Positions 56,501-64,000 of a DNA stretch of 64,000 nucleotides are shown here, one piece after another. The position numbers were made by a program, and so were the translations under genes. The first letter of the stretch is position 1. Each line of letters begins with the position of its first letter. This DNA is from Paraburkholderia ultramafica. Its GTDB lineage: Bacteria > Pseudomonadota > Gammaproteobacteria > Burkholderiales > Burkholderiaceae. The DNA lies in NCBI RefSeq assembly GCF_902859915.1, contig NZ_CADIKK010000003.1, positions 186,001-250,000 on the forward strand. The letters run 5' to 3'. The notes under the pieces were generated by a model. The model did no database searches. It was given only the letters and a program-made list of their open reading frames with translations, and was not told the origin of the DNA.

Positions 56501-57699
56501 TCGTACGTATCAACGAAGAAGATGCGGCGCTGCATGCTGTGCCGGCCGGTGGCATGATCAACGCGGTGGTGCCCGGCGCGGTGCCGACCAAAGCGCGGCC
56601 GGCCGCTTCGCGGCTCGTCAGCAATCTGCGCCTGAACCGCCAGGGCACGGCGAAGGACACGCGTTATTTCTCGCTGAACACCGGCGACTCGGGCCTCGAA
56701 TACGAAGCGGGCGATGCGCTCGGCGTATGGCCGAGCAACTGTCCCGAGCTGGTCGACGAATTGATCAGCCTGAGCGGCCTGAGCGCGGATGCGCCGGTGC
56801 ACGTGGCGGGCACGGGCGACATGCGTCTTGCGGATGCGCTCGGCAAGCACTACGAAATCGCGCGTCCGGGCGCGGACGCGCTTGCGTTCATTGCCGCGCG
56901 CAGCAGCAACGGCGCGCTGCGCGATCTGCTGACGCCCGAGCGCAAGGCCGACCTCAAACAATGGTTGTGGGGCCAGCAGCTCGCCGACGTGCTGCATGAA
57001 TTTCCGGTGGGTCTTACGGCCGCCGAATTGACCGGCATGCTCAAGCGTCTGCAACCGCGCCTGTATTCGATCGCGTCGAGCCCGAAGGCGCATCCGGGCG
57101 AAGTGCATCTGACGGTGTCGGCAGTGCGTTACAACAATGGCCGGCGTCATCGCAAAGGCGTGTCGTCGACGTTTCTCGCCGACCGTGCGGGCGAAACCGA
57201 CGTGCCTGTGTTCGTGCAGAAATCCGCACACTTTCGTCCTCCTCACCATGCCGACACACCGATGATCATGGTCGGCCCCGGCACCGGCATCGCACCGTTT
57301 CGCGGCTTTCTGCACGAGCGGTGTGCACGTGGCGACCGGGGACGCAACTGGCTGTTCTTCGGCGAGCAACATGCGGCCACCGATTTCTACTATCGCGACG
57401 AACTCGAAACGATGCGCGACAGCGGCGTGCTGACCCGACTCGACCTCGCGTTCTCGCGTGACCAGGCCGACAAGATCTATGTGCAGGACCGCATGCGCGA
57501 ACAAGGTGCGCAACTGTGGGCATGGCTCGAAGACGGTGCGCATTTCTACGTATGCGGCGACGCGAACCGGATGGCGCGCGATGTGGACGCCGCGCTCAAG
57601 GATGTGGTCGCCACGCACGGCGGCATGAGCGACGAAAAAGCCGCCGACTACGTGAGCCGTCTGGCACGGGACAAGCGCTACGCACGCGACGTGTATTGA
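53506..57699 (+). CDS. Nitrate reductase fused to diflavin (CysJ-like) reductase
   Basis: 1397 residues. The N-terminal molybdopterin oxidoreductase has a 4Fe-4S site (C10, C13, C17, C45; CPYCGVGCGM) and runs to about 700, including a cofactor-binding C-terminal barrel. After a linker, a flavodoxin domain starts near 859 (LLWASQTGNTESLIE). An FAD/NADPH reductase part follows with RLYSIASSP near 1185 and VGPGTGIAPFRGF near 1257, ending YARDVY. One chain could carry electrons from NADPH to nitrate. No strong ribosome site is visible, so it may be translated by coupling after nirD. Confidence 0.93.
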   Translation: MSSTSVKTVCPYCGVGCGMVLHVEDGQVVKISGDKEHPANFGRLCTKGQSAHVALRKSGRLESAFVRHARDEDPVPLPMAQAISTTAARLRGLLDEHGPDALSFYVSGQMSIEAQYLVNKLAKGFVGTNNIESNSRLCMASAGSGYKLSLGADGPPGSYEDIDHADLFFVIGANMADCHPILFLRMMDRVKAGAKLIVVDPRRNATAEKADLFMQIKPGTDLALLNGLLHLLHENGHTDAAFIADATEGWDAMPAFLADYTPEHVAQITGLAVEDIRRAAQMIGAAKEWISCWTMGLNQSTHGTWHTNAICNLHLATGKICRRGSGPFSLTGQPNAMGGREMGYMGPGLPGQRSVLVDADRAFVEDLWGIAPGTLKTEVGNGTIDMFTRMAAGDIKACWIICTNPVASVANRQNAIAGLRAAELVIAQDTFLDTETNRYADVLLPGALWAEAEGVMINSERNLTLMQKGIEPPGAALPDWQIIARVACEMGFAAAFTYASADEVFAEITRASNPKTGYDLRGASHRRLKETPLQWPLAATDSADRNPVRYLNDGVSQTLKELPDGSRPRLVFPTASGKAMFFARAYAAPAELPDREYPIVLNTGRLQHQWHTMTKTGKVAMLNKLNPGPFVEIHPEDAATLGIKAKDPVEVRSRRGRAVLPALVTERVSAGNCFAPMHWNDVFGDDLCINAVTSDAIDPVSQQPELKFCAVALSPVALDTVEPVLNGDDEVTTETDAVAVTASVKDQDMPRIDALTSLLQLPPTPAPSLTDAERAYLAGFVSGLRSAEAQGIDSVPVLPRSAPFDTATRLHVDGLLAGLYSRSATLAATPGAALLANAQAYTQADAAQASGVRIVRVRPKVTLLWASQTGNTESLIERYATRLMESRFEIRTSCMADYQASSLAKAQYVLLMTSTFGDGDPPDNAQSFWTQLSADAAPRLDGVRFAVLALGDRNYDQFCGHGRRLDERLAAQGALRLMDRVDCDGEYQESADAWLERIIVRINEEDAALHAVPAGGMINAVVPGAVPTKARPAASRLVSNLRLNRQGTAKDTRYFSLNTGDSGLEYEAGDALGVWPSNCPELVDELISLSGLSADAPVHVAGTGDMRLADALGKHYEIARPGADALAFIAARSSNGALRDLLTPERKADLKQWLWGQQLADVLHEFPVGLTAAELTGMLKRLQPRLYSIASSPKAHPGEVHLTVSAVRYNNGRRHRKGVSSTFLADRAGETDVPVFVQKSAHFRPPHHADTPMIMVGPGTGIAPFRGFLHERCARGDRGRNWLFFGEQHAATDFYYRDELETMRDSGVLTRLDLAFSRDQADKIYVQDRMREQGAQLWAWLEDGAHFYVCGDANRMARDVDAALKDVVATHGGMSDEKAADYVSRLARDKRYARDVY

Positions 57700-57799
57700 G
57701 TGGCGGGCCGTTTCGACGCGGCCGGCGCAGTCACGAATTCAAGGTTTCACAGAGTACTCAATCAAGCTTCAAAAGACGGACCCGGATGGCATGGAAGCT

Positions 57800-57845
57800 G
57801 CATGTCATGGCCGGATTTTCAACATCGTGACATGCCGGTGCATGG
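57800..57845. repeat. Inverted repeat upstream of the nitrate transporter
   Basis: GCATGTCA (57800-57807) and TGACATGC (57838-57845), perfect eight-base arms, in the 198-base spacer after the nitrate reductase gene. Confidence 0.45.
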
Positions 57846-57897
57846 CGCCCAACGCCATTGCCGGATAGTCGAGAAATCAGTTTTGTGAGGATGTCTG

Positions 57898-59265
57898 ATG
57901 AAAAACGTGATGAGCTCCCTGAAGAGCGGAGACTGGCGCGCGCTAGTGGCGTGCTTCCTCTATTTCGACACCGGCTTTACCGTGTGGGTTCTGTATGGAC
58001 CGCTCGCGCCGTTCATCAGCAAGAGCATTGCGATGACACCTGCGCAACAAGGCTTGCTGGTCGCGGTGCCGGTGCTGTCGGCGGCGATTCTGCGCGTGAC
58101 GCTCGGCAATCTGTATCAATCGGCGCATGGCAGGCGCATTGCGTTGCTGGGCGTGTTGCTATCGGCGGTGCCGACCATCGTGCTGCCGCTGATGCAGTCG
58201 GTGCCGTCTTACGAGATGCTGCTGGTGCTCGGCGTGTTCCTCGGCGTCGGCGGTGCGAGCTTCGCAGTGGCCTTGCCGATGGCAGGCAGCAACTATCCGC
58301 CGAAGGTACAGGGCCTGGTGCTGGGGCTGGCCGCGGCCGGCAATATCGGCGCGGTGCTCGACGGCTTCCTGTTCCCGCAACTGGCGACGCACTACGGCTG
58401 GCAGATGGCCGCCGGCGGCGCACTGCCGTTGCTCGCGATTGCCGCGATCACGCTGTATTTCTGGGCCAACGATTCGGGCGTGAAGTCGGGCAGCGTGCTG
58501 CGTGCGTTCGGCAGCTTCGCGGTGACGCTGGTCGGTTTGATCGTGCTGGTGCTGCTGGTCGAAGCCGGCCTGTTCGGTTCCGGCAAGACCGGCGTGCTGC
58601 TATTGCCGGTGATCGGCGCGCTGCTGGCCATCGCGGTGCTGCCCAAGCGTTATCGCTCGGTGCTCGGTGAGCGCGACACGTGGGCGATCATGCTGGTGTA
58701 CAGCATCACGTTCGGCGGCTTCGTCGGCATGTCCTCGTATGTGTCGCTGCTGCTGACCAACCTCTATCAGTTGTCGAAGATCGACGCGGGCCTGTTCATG
58801 GCGCTGCTCGCCGCCACCGGCGCGATGGTGCGCCCGCTCGGCGGCCTGATCGCCGACAAGGTGTCCGGCGTGCGCGCGCTGACGATCCTGCTCGCGATCA
58901 TTTCGCTGTGCGACTTCGTGTTCGCCGCCGCGATGCCTTCGATGGTCGGCGGCATTGCGCTGCTGTTGTGCCTGTATGTGGCCTTCGGTCTTGGCAACGG
59001 CGCGACCTTCCAGTTGGTGCCGCATCGGTGGGCGGGCCGCACGGGTCTGATGTCGGGCATCGTCGGCGCGGCGGGCGGCATCGGCGGGTTTTATCTGCCG
59101 GTCGTGATGGGCATCGCGAAGGAAACCACGGGCAGCTATCAGATGGGCTTTGCGACGTTCGGCGCGCTGGCCGCCTGCGCGTTCCTCGCAATCGTCGCGC
59201 TACGCCGTCCGTGGATGGCGTGGTCGATGCAGACTGGCGTGATGCACGCGCACGCCACCGAATGA
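57898..59265 (+). CDS. MFS nitrate/nitrite transporter (NarK/NasA-type)
   Basis: 455 residues with about twelve membrane helices. The family nitrate signature is visible in LGLAAAGNIGAVLDGFLFPQ (helix 5) and again as GIVGAAGGIGGFYLP (helix 11). It imports nitrate for the reductases upstream. GAGG lies near -10 of the ATG. It completes the nirB-nirD-reductase-transporter group. Confidence 0.92.
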   Translation: MKNVMSSLKSGDWRALVACFLYFDTGFTVWVLYGPLAPFISKSIAMTPAQQGLLVAVPVLSAAILRVTLGNLYQSAHGRRIALLGVLLSAVPTIVLPLMQSVPSYEMLLVLGVFLGVGGASFAVALPMAGSNYPPKVQGLVLGLAAAGNIGAVLDGFLFPQLATHYGWQMAAGGALPLLAIAAITLYFWANDSGVKSGSVLRAFGSFAVTLVGLIVLVLLVEAGLFGSGKTGVLLLPVIGALLAIAVLPKRYRSVLGERDTWAIMLVYSITFGGFVGMSSYVSLLLTNLYQLSKIDAGLFMALLAATGAMVRPLGGLIADKVSGVRALTILLAIISLCDFVFAAAMPSMVGGIALLLCLYVAFGLGNGATFQLVPHRWAGRTGLMSGIVGAAGGIGGFYLPVVMGIAKETTGSYQMGFATFGALAACAFLAIVALRRPWMAWSMQTGVMHAHATE

Positions 59266-59513
59266 TGCAGCACGAACGACGCGACTCGGCGGCACCTGAG
59301 AGTGCGTGGTCCCGCGACGCACGCGGGCCTGTGAGTGAACGCGGGCGCGGACGTGGGCGCCGCGGCAGCGCGTGGATGCGAAGCCACGGCGCTGCGCGGC
59401 GCGGTGTGCGCGCTCATGATTCTGCCGAACGTGCGCTTGCCCAAGAGCAGAAAGAGCACGACGAACCGTGAGCTACCTTACGAAAAGCCGCAAAAAAATA
59501 CGCAGGCAAAGAC

Positions 59514-59542
59514 TTGCATATTGGGGAGAGCGTTTCTAATAT
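59514..59542 (+). promoter_or_regulatory. Promoter-like hexamers of the SRPBCC-arsR pair
   Basis: TTGCAT (59514-59519), 17 bases, TAATAT (59537-59542). The match to sigma-70 consensus is moderate, but spacing is ideal and the operator half-sites cover both hexamers. Confidence 0.5.
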
Positions 59543-59562
59543 GCAGTCAGGAGGCTGCATAT
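59515..59562. promoter_or_regulatory. Operator-like TGCATAT half-site array
   Basis: TGCATATT (59515-59522) and its inverse AATATGCA (59538-59545) form a perfect eight-base inverted repeat, and TGCATAT recurs at 59556-59562 over the start codon. The array overlaps the promoter of the operon encoding an ArsR repressor, which suggests autoregulation. Confidence 0.5.
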
Positions 59563-60022
59563 GAACTCATCGACCGATCGCATCGAAAAACAGATTCTGC
59601 TGAAGGCGCCGCGCTCGCGGGTCTGGCGCGCGTTGTCCAATGCCGAGGAATTCGGCACATGGTTCGGCATGAATCTGACCGGCAAGCAGTTCGTCGCCGG
59701 CCAGACCGTGCAGGGCAATATGACCTATCCGGGCTATGAGCATCTCGTCATCGACTTGCTGATCGAGCGCGTCGAGCCCGAGCATCACCTGTCGTGGCGC
59801 TGGCATCCGGCCGCGATCGATGCGTCGGTCGACTACTCGCCGGAGCCGACCACGCTGGTCGTGTTCGAGCTGGCCGAGGTCGATGGGGGCACGTTGCTGC
59901 GTGTCGTCGAATCGGGTTTCGACCGGATTCCCGCCGCGCGCCGCGATGAAGCCTTCCGCATGAACACCGGTGGGTGGGAACATCAAATGGCCAACATCGA
60001 AAAGCATGTCGCCAAGGGCTAG
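59561..60022 (+). CDS. SRPBCC (AHSA1-type) protein
   Basis: 153 residues with AGGAGG six bases before the ATG. The START-like fold shows KQILLKAPRSRVWRALSNAE at the N-terminus, EPTTLVVFELAEVDGGTLLR, and GGWEHQMANIEKHV at the end. Such proteins bind hydrophobic ligands and are often paired with ArsR regulators, as here. Confidence 0.9.
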   Translation: MNSSTDRIEKQILLKAPRSRVWRALSNAEEFGTWFGMNLTGKQFVAGQTVQGNMTYPGYEHLVIDLLIERVEPEHHLSWRWHPAAIDASVDYSPEPTTLVVFELAEVDGGTLLRVVESGFDRIPAARRDEAFRMNTGGWEHQMANIEKHVAKG

Positions 60023-60371
60023 AACGGCAACGGCAAGCGCGGGTCTGAAGGTGTCGATGCTGCGACACTCCGCGCCGATTTTCGCGGCGCTCGGCGATGA
60101 GACGCGCCTGCGTCTGATTGCCGTGCTGTGTGCGGGTAGCGCGATGTCGATTGCGCAACTGACTGCCGGTACGGAGATCACGCGGCAGTCTGTTACGCAA
60201 CATCTGCAGGTGCTTGCCAACGCGGGCCTCGTGCGCGACGTCAAGGTCGGGCGTGAGCGCTTGTGGGCGTTCGAGCCGGCCCACCTCGAAGAAGCGCGCC
60301 GCGCGCTCGATGCGATCTCCGGGCAGTGGGATCAGGCGCTGTCGAGGTTGAAGGCGATGGTGGAGGAGTGA
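60006..60371 (+). CDS. ArsR-family regulator
   Basis: 121 residues if started at ATG 60006, overlapping the SRPBCC gene by 17 bases; a later start at MLRHSAPIFAALGDETRLRL is also possible. Winged-helix features: FAALGDETRLRLIAVLCAGS, then TRQSVTQHLQVLANAGLVRD and GRERLWAFEP. No metal-binding cysteine pair is evident, so it is a ligand- or protein-responsive ArsR. Confidence 0.88.
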   Translation: MSPRARTATASAGLKVSMLRHSAPIFAALGDETRLRLIAVLCAGSAMSIAQLTAGTEITRQSVTQHLQVLANAGLVRDVKVGRERLWAFEPAHLEEARRALDAISGQWDQALSRLKAMVEE

Positions 60372-60407
60372 AGGGTGGCGAAGGCGAGTTCCGGCTGATG
60401 TCCACGA

Positions 60408-60447
60408 TCATTGAACGTGGTCGAAACGGCACGAACTCGTTCAATGA
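60408..60447. repeat. Inverted repeat TCATTGAACG / CGTTCAATGA
   Basis: Perfect ten-base arms (60408-60417, 60438-60447); CGTGGTC (60415-60421) and GACCACG (60446-60452) form a second, overlapping pair. It lies between arsR and the aldehyde dehydrogenase remnant. Could be a terminator-like stem or an operator. Confidence 0.5.
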
Positions 60448-60564
60448 CCACGACTGTATACGGACCGTGAACACCAAAAACAATTGAACACAGCGAGGCC
60501 GGCGCGCCCAGCCGCGCCAGCCCCGCTGACTTGAAACGTATGCGGCATCACCTGCCGCACGCCA

Positions 60565-61557
60565 TCAATACGCAATACACACCGACTTGCTCTCTGTATA
60601 GGAATCGATGATCGCCTTGCCATGTTCGCGGCCGATCCCTGACGCCTTGAAGCCGCCGAACGGCATCGCCGGGTCGACCATGTTGTGCGTGTTGACCCAC
60701 ACCGTGCCCGCTTCGATCCCATCCACGAGCCGCAGCGCCTTGTCGAGCTGATTCGTCCAGACGCTCGCACCGAGCCCATACTCGGACGCGTTCGCCTGGG
60801 CCAGCACTTCATCGAGGTCGTCGTAAGGCATCGCGACGAGCACCGGTCCGAACACCTCTTCCTTGACGACGGTGAGCGGCTTGCACGCGTGATTGGCAAT
60901 CACCGTCGGGCGCACGAAGTAGCCGTCGCCGTCCACGCGGGCCTCGCGCGACAGGATCTCGCCGCCTTCCTGTTGGCCTTGCGCAATCATGCCGACCACC
61001 TTGTCGCGATGCCGCGCGGAGACCATCGGTCCCATCTGCGTCGCCGTATCGAAGCCCGAGCCGAGCGCGATGCTATCGGCCACCGCGGCGATGCCTTGCA
61101 CGACTTCATCGTAGATCGAGCGCGCGACATACAGGCGCGAGCCCGCCGTGCAAACCTGGCCGTGATTGAAGAAGATCGCGCCGGCGGCGCCTTCGATCGC
61201 CTTGCGCGGGTCGCAGTCGTCGAGCACGATCACCGGGCTCTTGCCGCCCAATTCCAGCGAGGCCCGCTTCAGATCGTCGGCGCATTGCCGGCCGATGATG
61301 TGGCCAACTTCGGTCGATCCCGTGAAGGTGACCTTATTCACCAGCGGATGCCGGACCAGCGCCGCACCGGCAGTCTCGCCACGGCCAGTCACCACGTTGA
61401 ATACGCCCGCCGGGAAGCCCGCTTCGTGCGCCAGTTCGGCGAGGCGGATCGCGGTCAACGGTGTTTCTTCCGCGGGCTTGAGCACCACGGTGCAGCCGCA
61501 GGCGAGCGCCGGCGCAATCTTCCACACCGCCATCAGCAGCGGGAAATTCCACGGCAC
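60565..61557 (-). pseudogene. Aldehyde dehydrogenase, 3' remnant
   Basis: Homology starts sharply at VPWNFPLLMAVWKIAPALA and runs to the C-terminus, with ELGGKSP (Glu region) and GQVCTAGSRLY (catalytic Cys) retained. About 160 N-terminal residues, including the first part of the NAD domain, are missing; the frame upstream (to 61842) is antisense to a porin remnant. Without that part the enzyme cannot fold normally, so it is called a pseudogene. Confidence 0.85.
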
Positions 61558-61735
61558 GCTGTCGAAGCGCACGGCGGTGTACGCGGTGGCGATCGGGCAG
61601 AAGTCTTCGGGTGCCGGGCTGGGGATCAATCCGTCGACGGGCGCGACGGAGAATCTTGCGCAGATTCCGAATCTCGTCAATTCGGACACCGATAAGCAGC
61701 TCTCGGTGATCGTGGGGTTGCGGCACAATTTCTGA
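61556..61735 (+). pseudogene. Gram-negative porin, 3' remnant
   Basis: The last 59 codons of a Burkholderia-type trimeric porin: LSKRTAVYAVAIGQKSSGAG, then NLVNSDTDKQLSVIVGLRHN and the terminal Phe that closes such barrels. All upstream strands are absent because the sequence becomes an aldehyde dehydrogenase on the other strand at about 61557. Non-functional. Confidence 0.87.
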
Positions 61736-61756
61736 TCCTGCCGCAACGCCGGCAAC

Positions 61757-62122
61757 TCAATCCGCGAGCCGCCGATCCGCCAGCGCATTCTGGCAATCCG
61801 CCAGCACCTGCTGGAGCAATCTCGCTTGCGGGTCGATTTCATCCGTATCGAGGATTTCTTCGACCGCGTCGCGCGCCCAATCAGTGTCGACGAACCGTGC
61901 GTGCCGCTGCGCGATCTCGAGCGCGGTGGCCGACAGCTTCGCGATGCTCAGCCAGTCGGCCTCGCGCGAGCGGCGGTCGAGCCACTTATGCGCGGCCTGC
62001 ACATGAAACGCCGCGTCGGGCCACTCCTCATTCAGGTAATAGGCGCCAAGGCAACCGCATGTGAGCCAGCACAACAGCTCCAAACGGTCACGTGGACTCA
62101 GATGATGGCGTACATCACTCAT
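61757..62122 (-). CDS. Hypothetical protein (121 residues)
   Basis: Acidic, helical, Ala/Asp/Arg-rich soluble protein starting MSDVRHHLSPRDRLELLCWL; it includes GCLGAYYLNEEWPDAAFHVQ. No signal peptide or membrane helix. I do not recognise the family. Codon bias looks normal for the window, so it is probably real; the ribosome site is weak, leaving the start open. Confidence 0.6.
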   Translation of the reverse strand: MSDVRHHLSPRDRLELLCWLTCGCLGAYYLNEEWPDAAFHVQAAHKWLDRRSREADWLSIAKLSATALEIAQRHARFVDTDWARDAVEEILDTDEIDPQARLLQQVLADCQNALADRRLAD

Positions 62123-62294
62123 GGCGACGCTCGCTGCTAGAAATTGCTTCCCGGTGAGGACGGCGGGCCGCCATCCTTCGCTTTCAGCAAACATTATCAC
62201 GCAGAATTCACGAGCGGCAATGCCTGACGTCCCTGGCGCGTACGTTACCCCACCCGCGCCGCGGCGCACGCGCCGGCCGGTGCGGCTAGCCCGG

Positions 62295-63071
62295 CTAGCG
62301 CGTGGCGACGATGAAAAGCCGCGGAAACGGCAGCAACACCGTGCCGTCGGCGAGCGGCGGATAGGCGTTCGCGATTTCATCCCGGTAACGTTGCAGGAAA
62401 GCCTGCTGTTCGGCGCCGTCGAGCCCGGCCAGGAACGGCCGCAGCGCGCTGCCCTTGAACCATTCGACCACCGCGTCGGCGCCGCCCGCGAGCGGGTGAT
62501 GGTAGACGGTGCGCCACACGTCGACCCGCGCGCACAGCGGCTTGAGCAATCCGTAGTACCAGCCGGCGTCGTAGCGCATGGTCCGCTCGACGCCCTTGAG
62601 CTTATGCGCCCAAGGGCCGTGCGCCGCGATTTCGCGCAGCAGACGGTGCGCGGGTTCGTCCAGATTGTCGGGCATCTGCACGGCGAGGCTGCCGCCCGGC
62701 GCGAGCTTCTTCACCAGCGAAGGAAACAGCCGCTCGTGGTCGGGCACCCATTGCAGCACGGCATTCGCGAGGATCAGGTCGTACGGGCCGGCGGCGTCCC
62801 ACGTCGAAATGTCGCTCACATCGAACTGGAATTGCGGCAGGCGCTGGCGGGCCGCCGCGATCATGTCTGGGGAGCTGTCGAGGCCGCTGATCGCCGCGCC
62901 CGGCACGTGCTCCGCGAGCGTTTCGGTGGAATTGCCGGGCCCGCAGCCGAGGTCCACCGCGATCCGCACGTCCGTTGCCGGCACCGCCGCCAGCAGATCC
63001 CTGACCGGGCGCGTGCGCTCGTTTTCGAACAACACGTACTGCTTCGCCTGCCACTCCGTCGTCGCTGTCAT
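62295..63071 (-). CDS. tam: Trans-aconitate 2-methyltransferase
   Basis: 258 residues from the ATG at 63071, with AAGGAG about six bases upstream. SAM-binding motif VDLGCGPGNS (39-48), then GLDSSPDMIAAARQRLP, LILANAVLQWVPDHERLFPS and MPDNLDEPAHRLLREIA as in Tam. It methylates trans-aconitate, an inhibitor of aconitase. It is divergent from a truncated LysR gene. Confidence 0.9.
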   Translation of the reverse strand: MTATTEWQAKQYVLFENERTRPVRDLLAAVPATDVRIAVDLGCGPGNSTETLAEHVPGAAISGLDSSPDMIAAARQRLPQFQFDVSDISTWDAAGPYDLILANAVLQWVPDHERLFPSLVKKLAPGGSLAVQMPDNLDEPAHRLLREIAAHGPWAHKLKGVERTMRYDAGWYYGLLKPLCARVDVWRTVYHHPLAGGADAVVEWFKGSALRPFLAGLDGAEQQAFLQRYRDEIANAYPPLADGTVLLPFPRLFIVATR

Positions 63072-63225
63072 CTGATGCTCCTTGTAGGCTGAGTGCGCGG
63101 ATCGGCAGCGGGCGCTTGCGTTTGCGGCGTTCCGAACCGGTCTGCTCCGATCCAATCCGCCCATTCTCGGCGGCTGCGCAGGCGGAGCAAAATGAATTTA
63201 TGATTCCGATTCCTTCATTTTTCTA

Positions 63226-63405
63226 ATGAAAATCGACACCTTGGGGGGCCAGGCGTTTGTCGCGATTGCGGATCGCGGCAGCTTCCAGGGCGCGGCCGAT
63301 TCGCTGCACGTCACGCAAACGGCGATCACGCAGCGGCTGCGCAAGCTCGAAACGCTTGCCGGGCGCGAAGGCTATCGCGACTGTTGCCGCAACGGCACGC
63401 CATAA
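63226..63405 (+). pseudogene. LysR-family regulator, N-terminal fragment
   Basis: 59 codons. The helix-turn-helix (FVAIADRGSFQGAADSLHVT, QTAITQRLRKLETL) is intact, resembling ArgP/IciA-type regulators, but the sequence leaves the family at about 63358 and stops at 63405. The effector domain (about 240 residues) is missing and no continuation is seen in other frames. Confidence 0.75.
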
Positions 63406-63610
63406 GCCGCTCAGCGCAGGGCACGGTACGGGAGCGCTCCCGACGTGAACGCGGCGCGTCTTGCGCCGAACGCATGCCATCGCATGCCCGCGCCGCTTAC
63501 AGAAATCCCGCTGAAAAGCTTACGGATTCGCGCTCACGCAACGCTTCTGCATAGCGCGTCCCGACTCACCTACAATGGCCGCTTTTGCGACACAGATCGA
63601 AGGTTCGACG

Positions 63611-63955
63611 ATGCGGGTGACAAAATTCGCGCTGGTTTTGCTGACAGCGTTTTTCACGGTGAATGCGAGCGCCGAGATGACGGCCTCGCAATACAAACAA
63701 TGGGCTCATACGGATAACAACTCCGTCTACGCCGCGTACATTACCGGCACGATCAACGCGCTGGGCTGGGCGAACGGCGACCTGGTGTCGAAGAACCGGC
63801 CGCCGCTGTTCTGTCCGCCGCAAACGCTCGCCATCGGCAATCAGAACGTCTATCCGCTGCTCGACGCATTTTTCGCCAACCATCCAGGTATCTCCGACGA
63901 TTTTCCGATCGGGCTCGCGATTCTCCGTTCGCTTCAAGGGGCGTTTCCCTGCTGA
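63611..63955 (+). CDS. Exported Rap1a/Tai-like small protein, second copy
   Basis: 114 residues from ATG 63611, which opens a signal peptide (MRVTKFALVLLTAFFTVNASA); an upstream in-frame ATG at 63575 is unlikely. The body has YAAYITGTINALGWANGDLV, a LFCPPQ cysteine and the ending LRSLQGAFPC, parallel to the protein at 3757-4113, but only two cysteines. Function unknown; immunity role is family inference. Confidence 0.65.
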   Translation: MRVTKFALVLLTAFFTVNASAEMTASQYKQWAHTDNNSVYAAYITGTINALGWANGDLVSKNRPPLFCPPQTLAIGNQNVYPLLDAFFANHPGISDDFPIGLAILRSLQGAFPC

Positions 63956-64000
63956 CATGGGGGCCTGAGGCCAGCGGCGCGAGCCTGATTCCAGCGACCG

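Noticed and set aside
47627..61557. A single inversion as cause of both scars
   Set aside because: Re-inverting the segment joins glcE to the dehydrogenase remnant and the GntR remnant to the porin, which restores no gene; two deletions fit better.

Overview
The window looks like a Burkholderia sensu lato chromosome, most likely Paraburkholderia. GC is high with strong third-position bias, the tmk-holB-tatD order is present, a complete cepacian-type (bce) exopolysaccharide locus lies in one block, and porin and regulator remnants match Burkholderia families. The genus call is inference from gene content and order; no tRNA, rRNA, CRISPR array or intact insertion sequence was seen.

Layout. 1-4.1 kb: housekeeping (tmk 3' end, holB, a GNAT acetyltransferase, tatD, an exported ankyrin protein, an exported Rap1a/Tai-like protein). 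4.6-8.6 kb: an MscS-type channel, otsA and a GT4 glycosyltransferase, plausibly an osmotic/envelope stress group. 8.9-11.7 kb: small envelope genes (SYLF lipoprotein, a two-helix membrane protein, a PsiF-repeat protein, a YCII protein). 12.3-42.5 kb: the exopolysaccharide locus, opened by a transposase-derived DUF4096-type protein. It contains bceA (divergent), bceB-bceK, gmd, an acyltransferase plus SGNH pair, a secreted EF-hand beta-propeller protein, flippase, a two-domain glycosyltransferase, a second acyltransferase, a 47-residue membrane peptide and galU. Counting BceB, G, H, J, K and two domains of BceR gives seven sugar-transfer modules, equal to the seven sugars of the cepacian repeat.

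42.7-48.0 kb: a damaged glycolate-oxidation operon. glcB, glcG and glcF are intact, glcE has lost its 5' end, glcD is gone, and the divergent GntR regulator is truncated and frameshifted. 48.1-59.3 kb: a MOSC protein and a nitrate/nitrite assimilation unit: cobA divergent from nirB, nirD, a nitrate reductase fused to a diflavin reductase, and a nitrate transporter. The cobA-nirB intergenic region is the most information-rich control region here. It has two outward sigma-54 promoters, three evenly spaced NtrC-like sites between them, and on each side a leader with two hexaloop hairpins (A at loop position 1, G at 4), the second overlapping an intrinsic terminator, which is the architecture of ANTAR (NasT/NasR) antitermination RNAs.

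59.5-64 kb: an SRPBCC-ArsR pair with a repeated operator-like half-site, then a decaying stretch. An aldehyde dehydrogenase 3' remnant abuts a porin 3' remnant, followed by a hypothetical gene, tam, a truncated LysR gene and a second Rap1a/Tai-like protein. Two deletion scars (about 47.63 and 61.56 kb) share one form: the 5' halves of a divergent gene pair are lost together.
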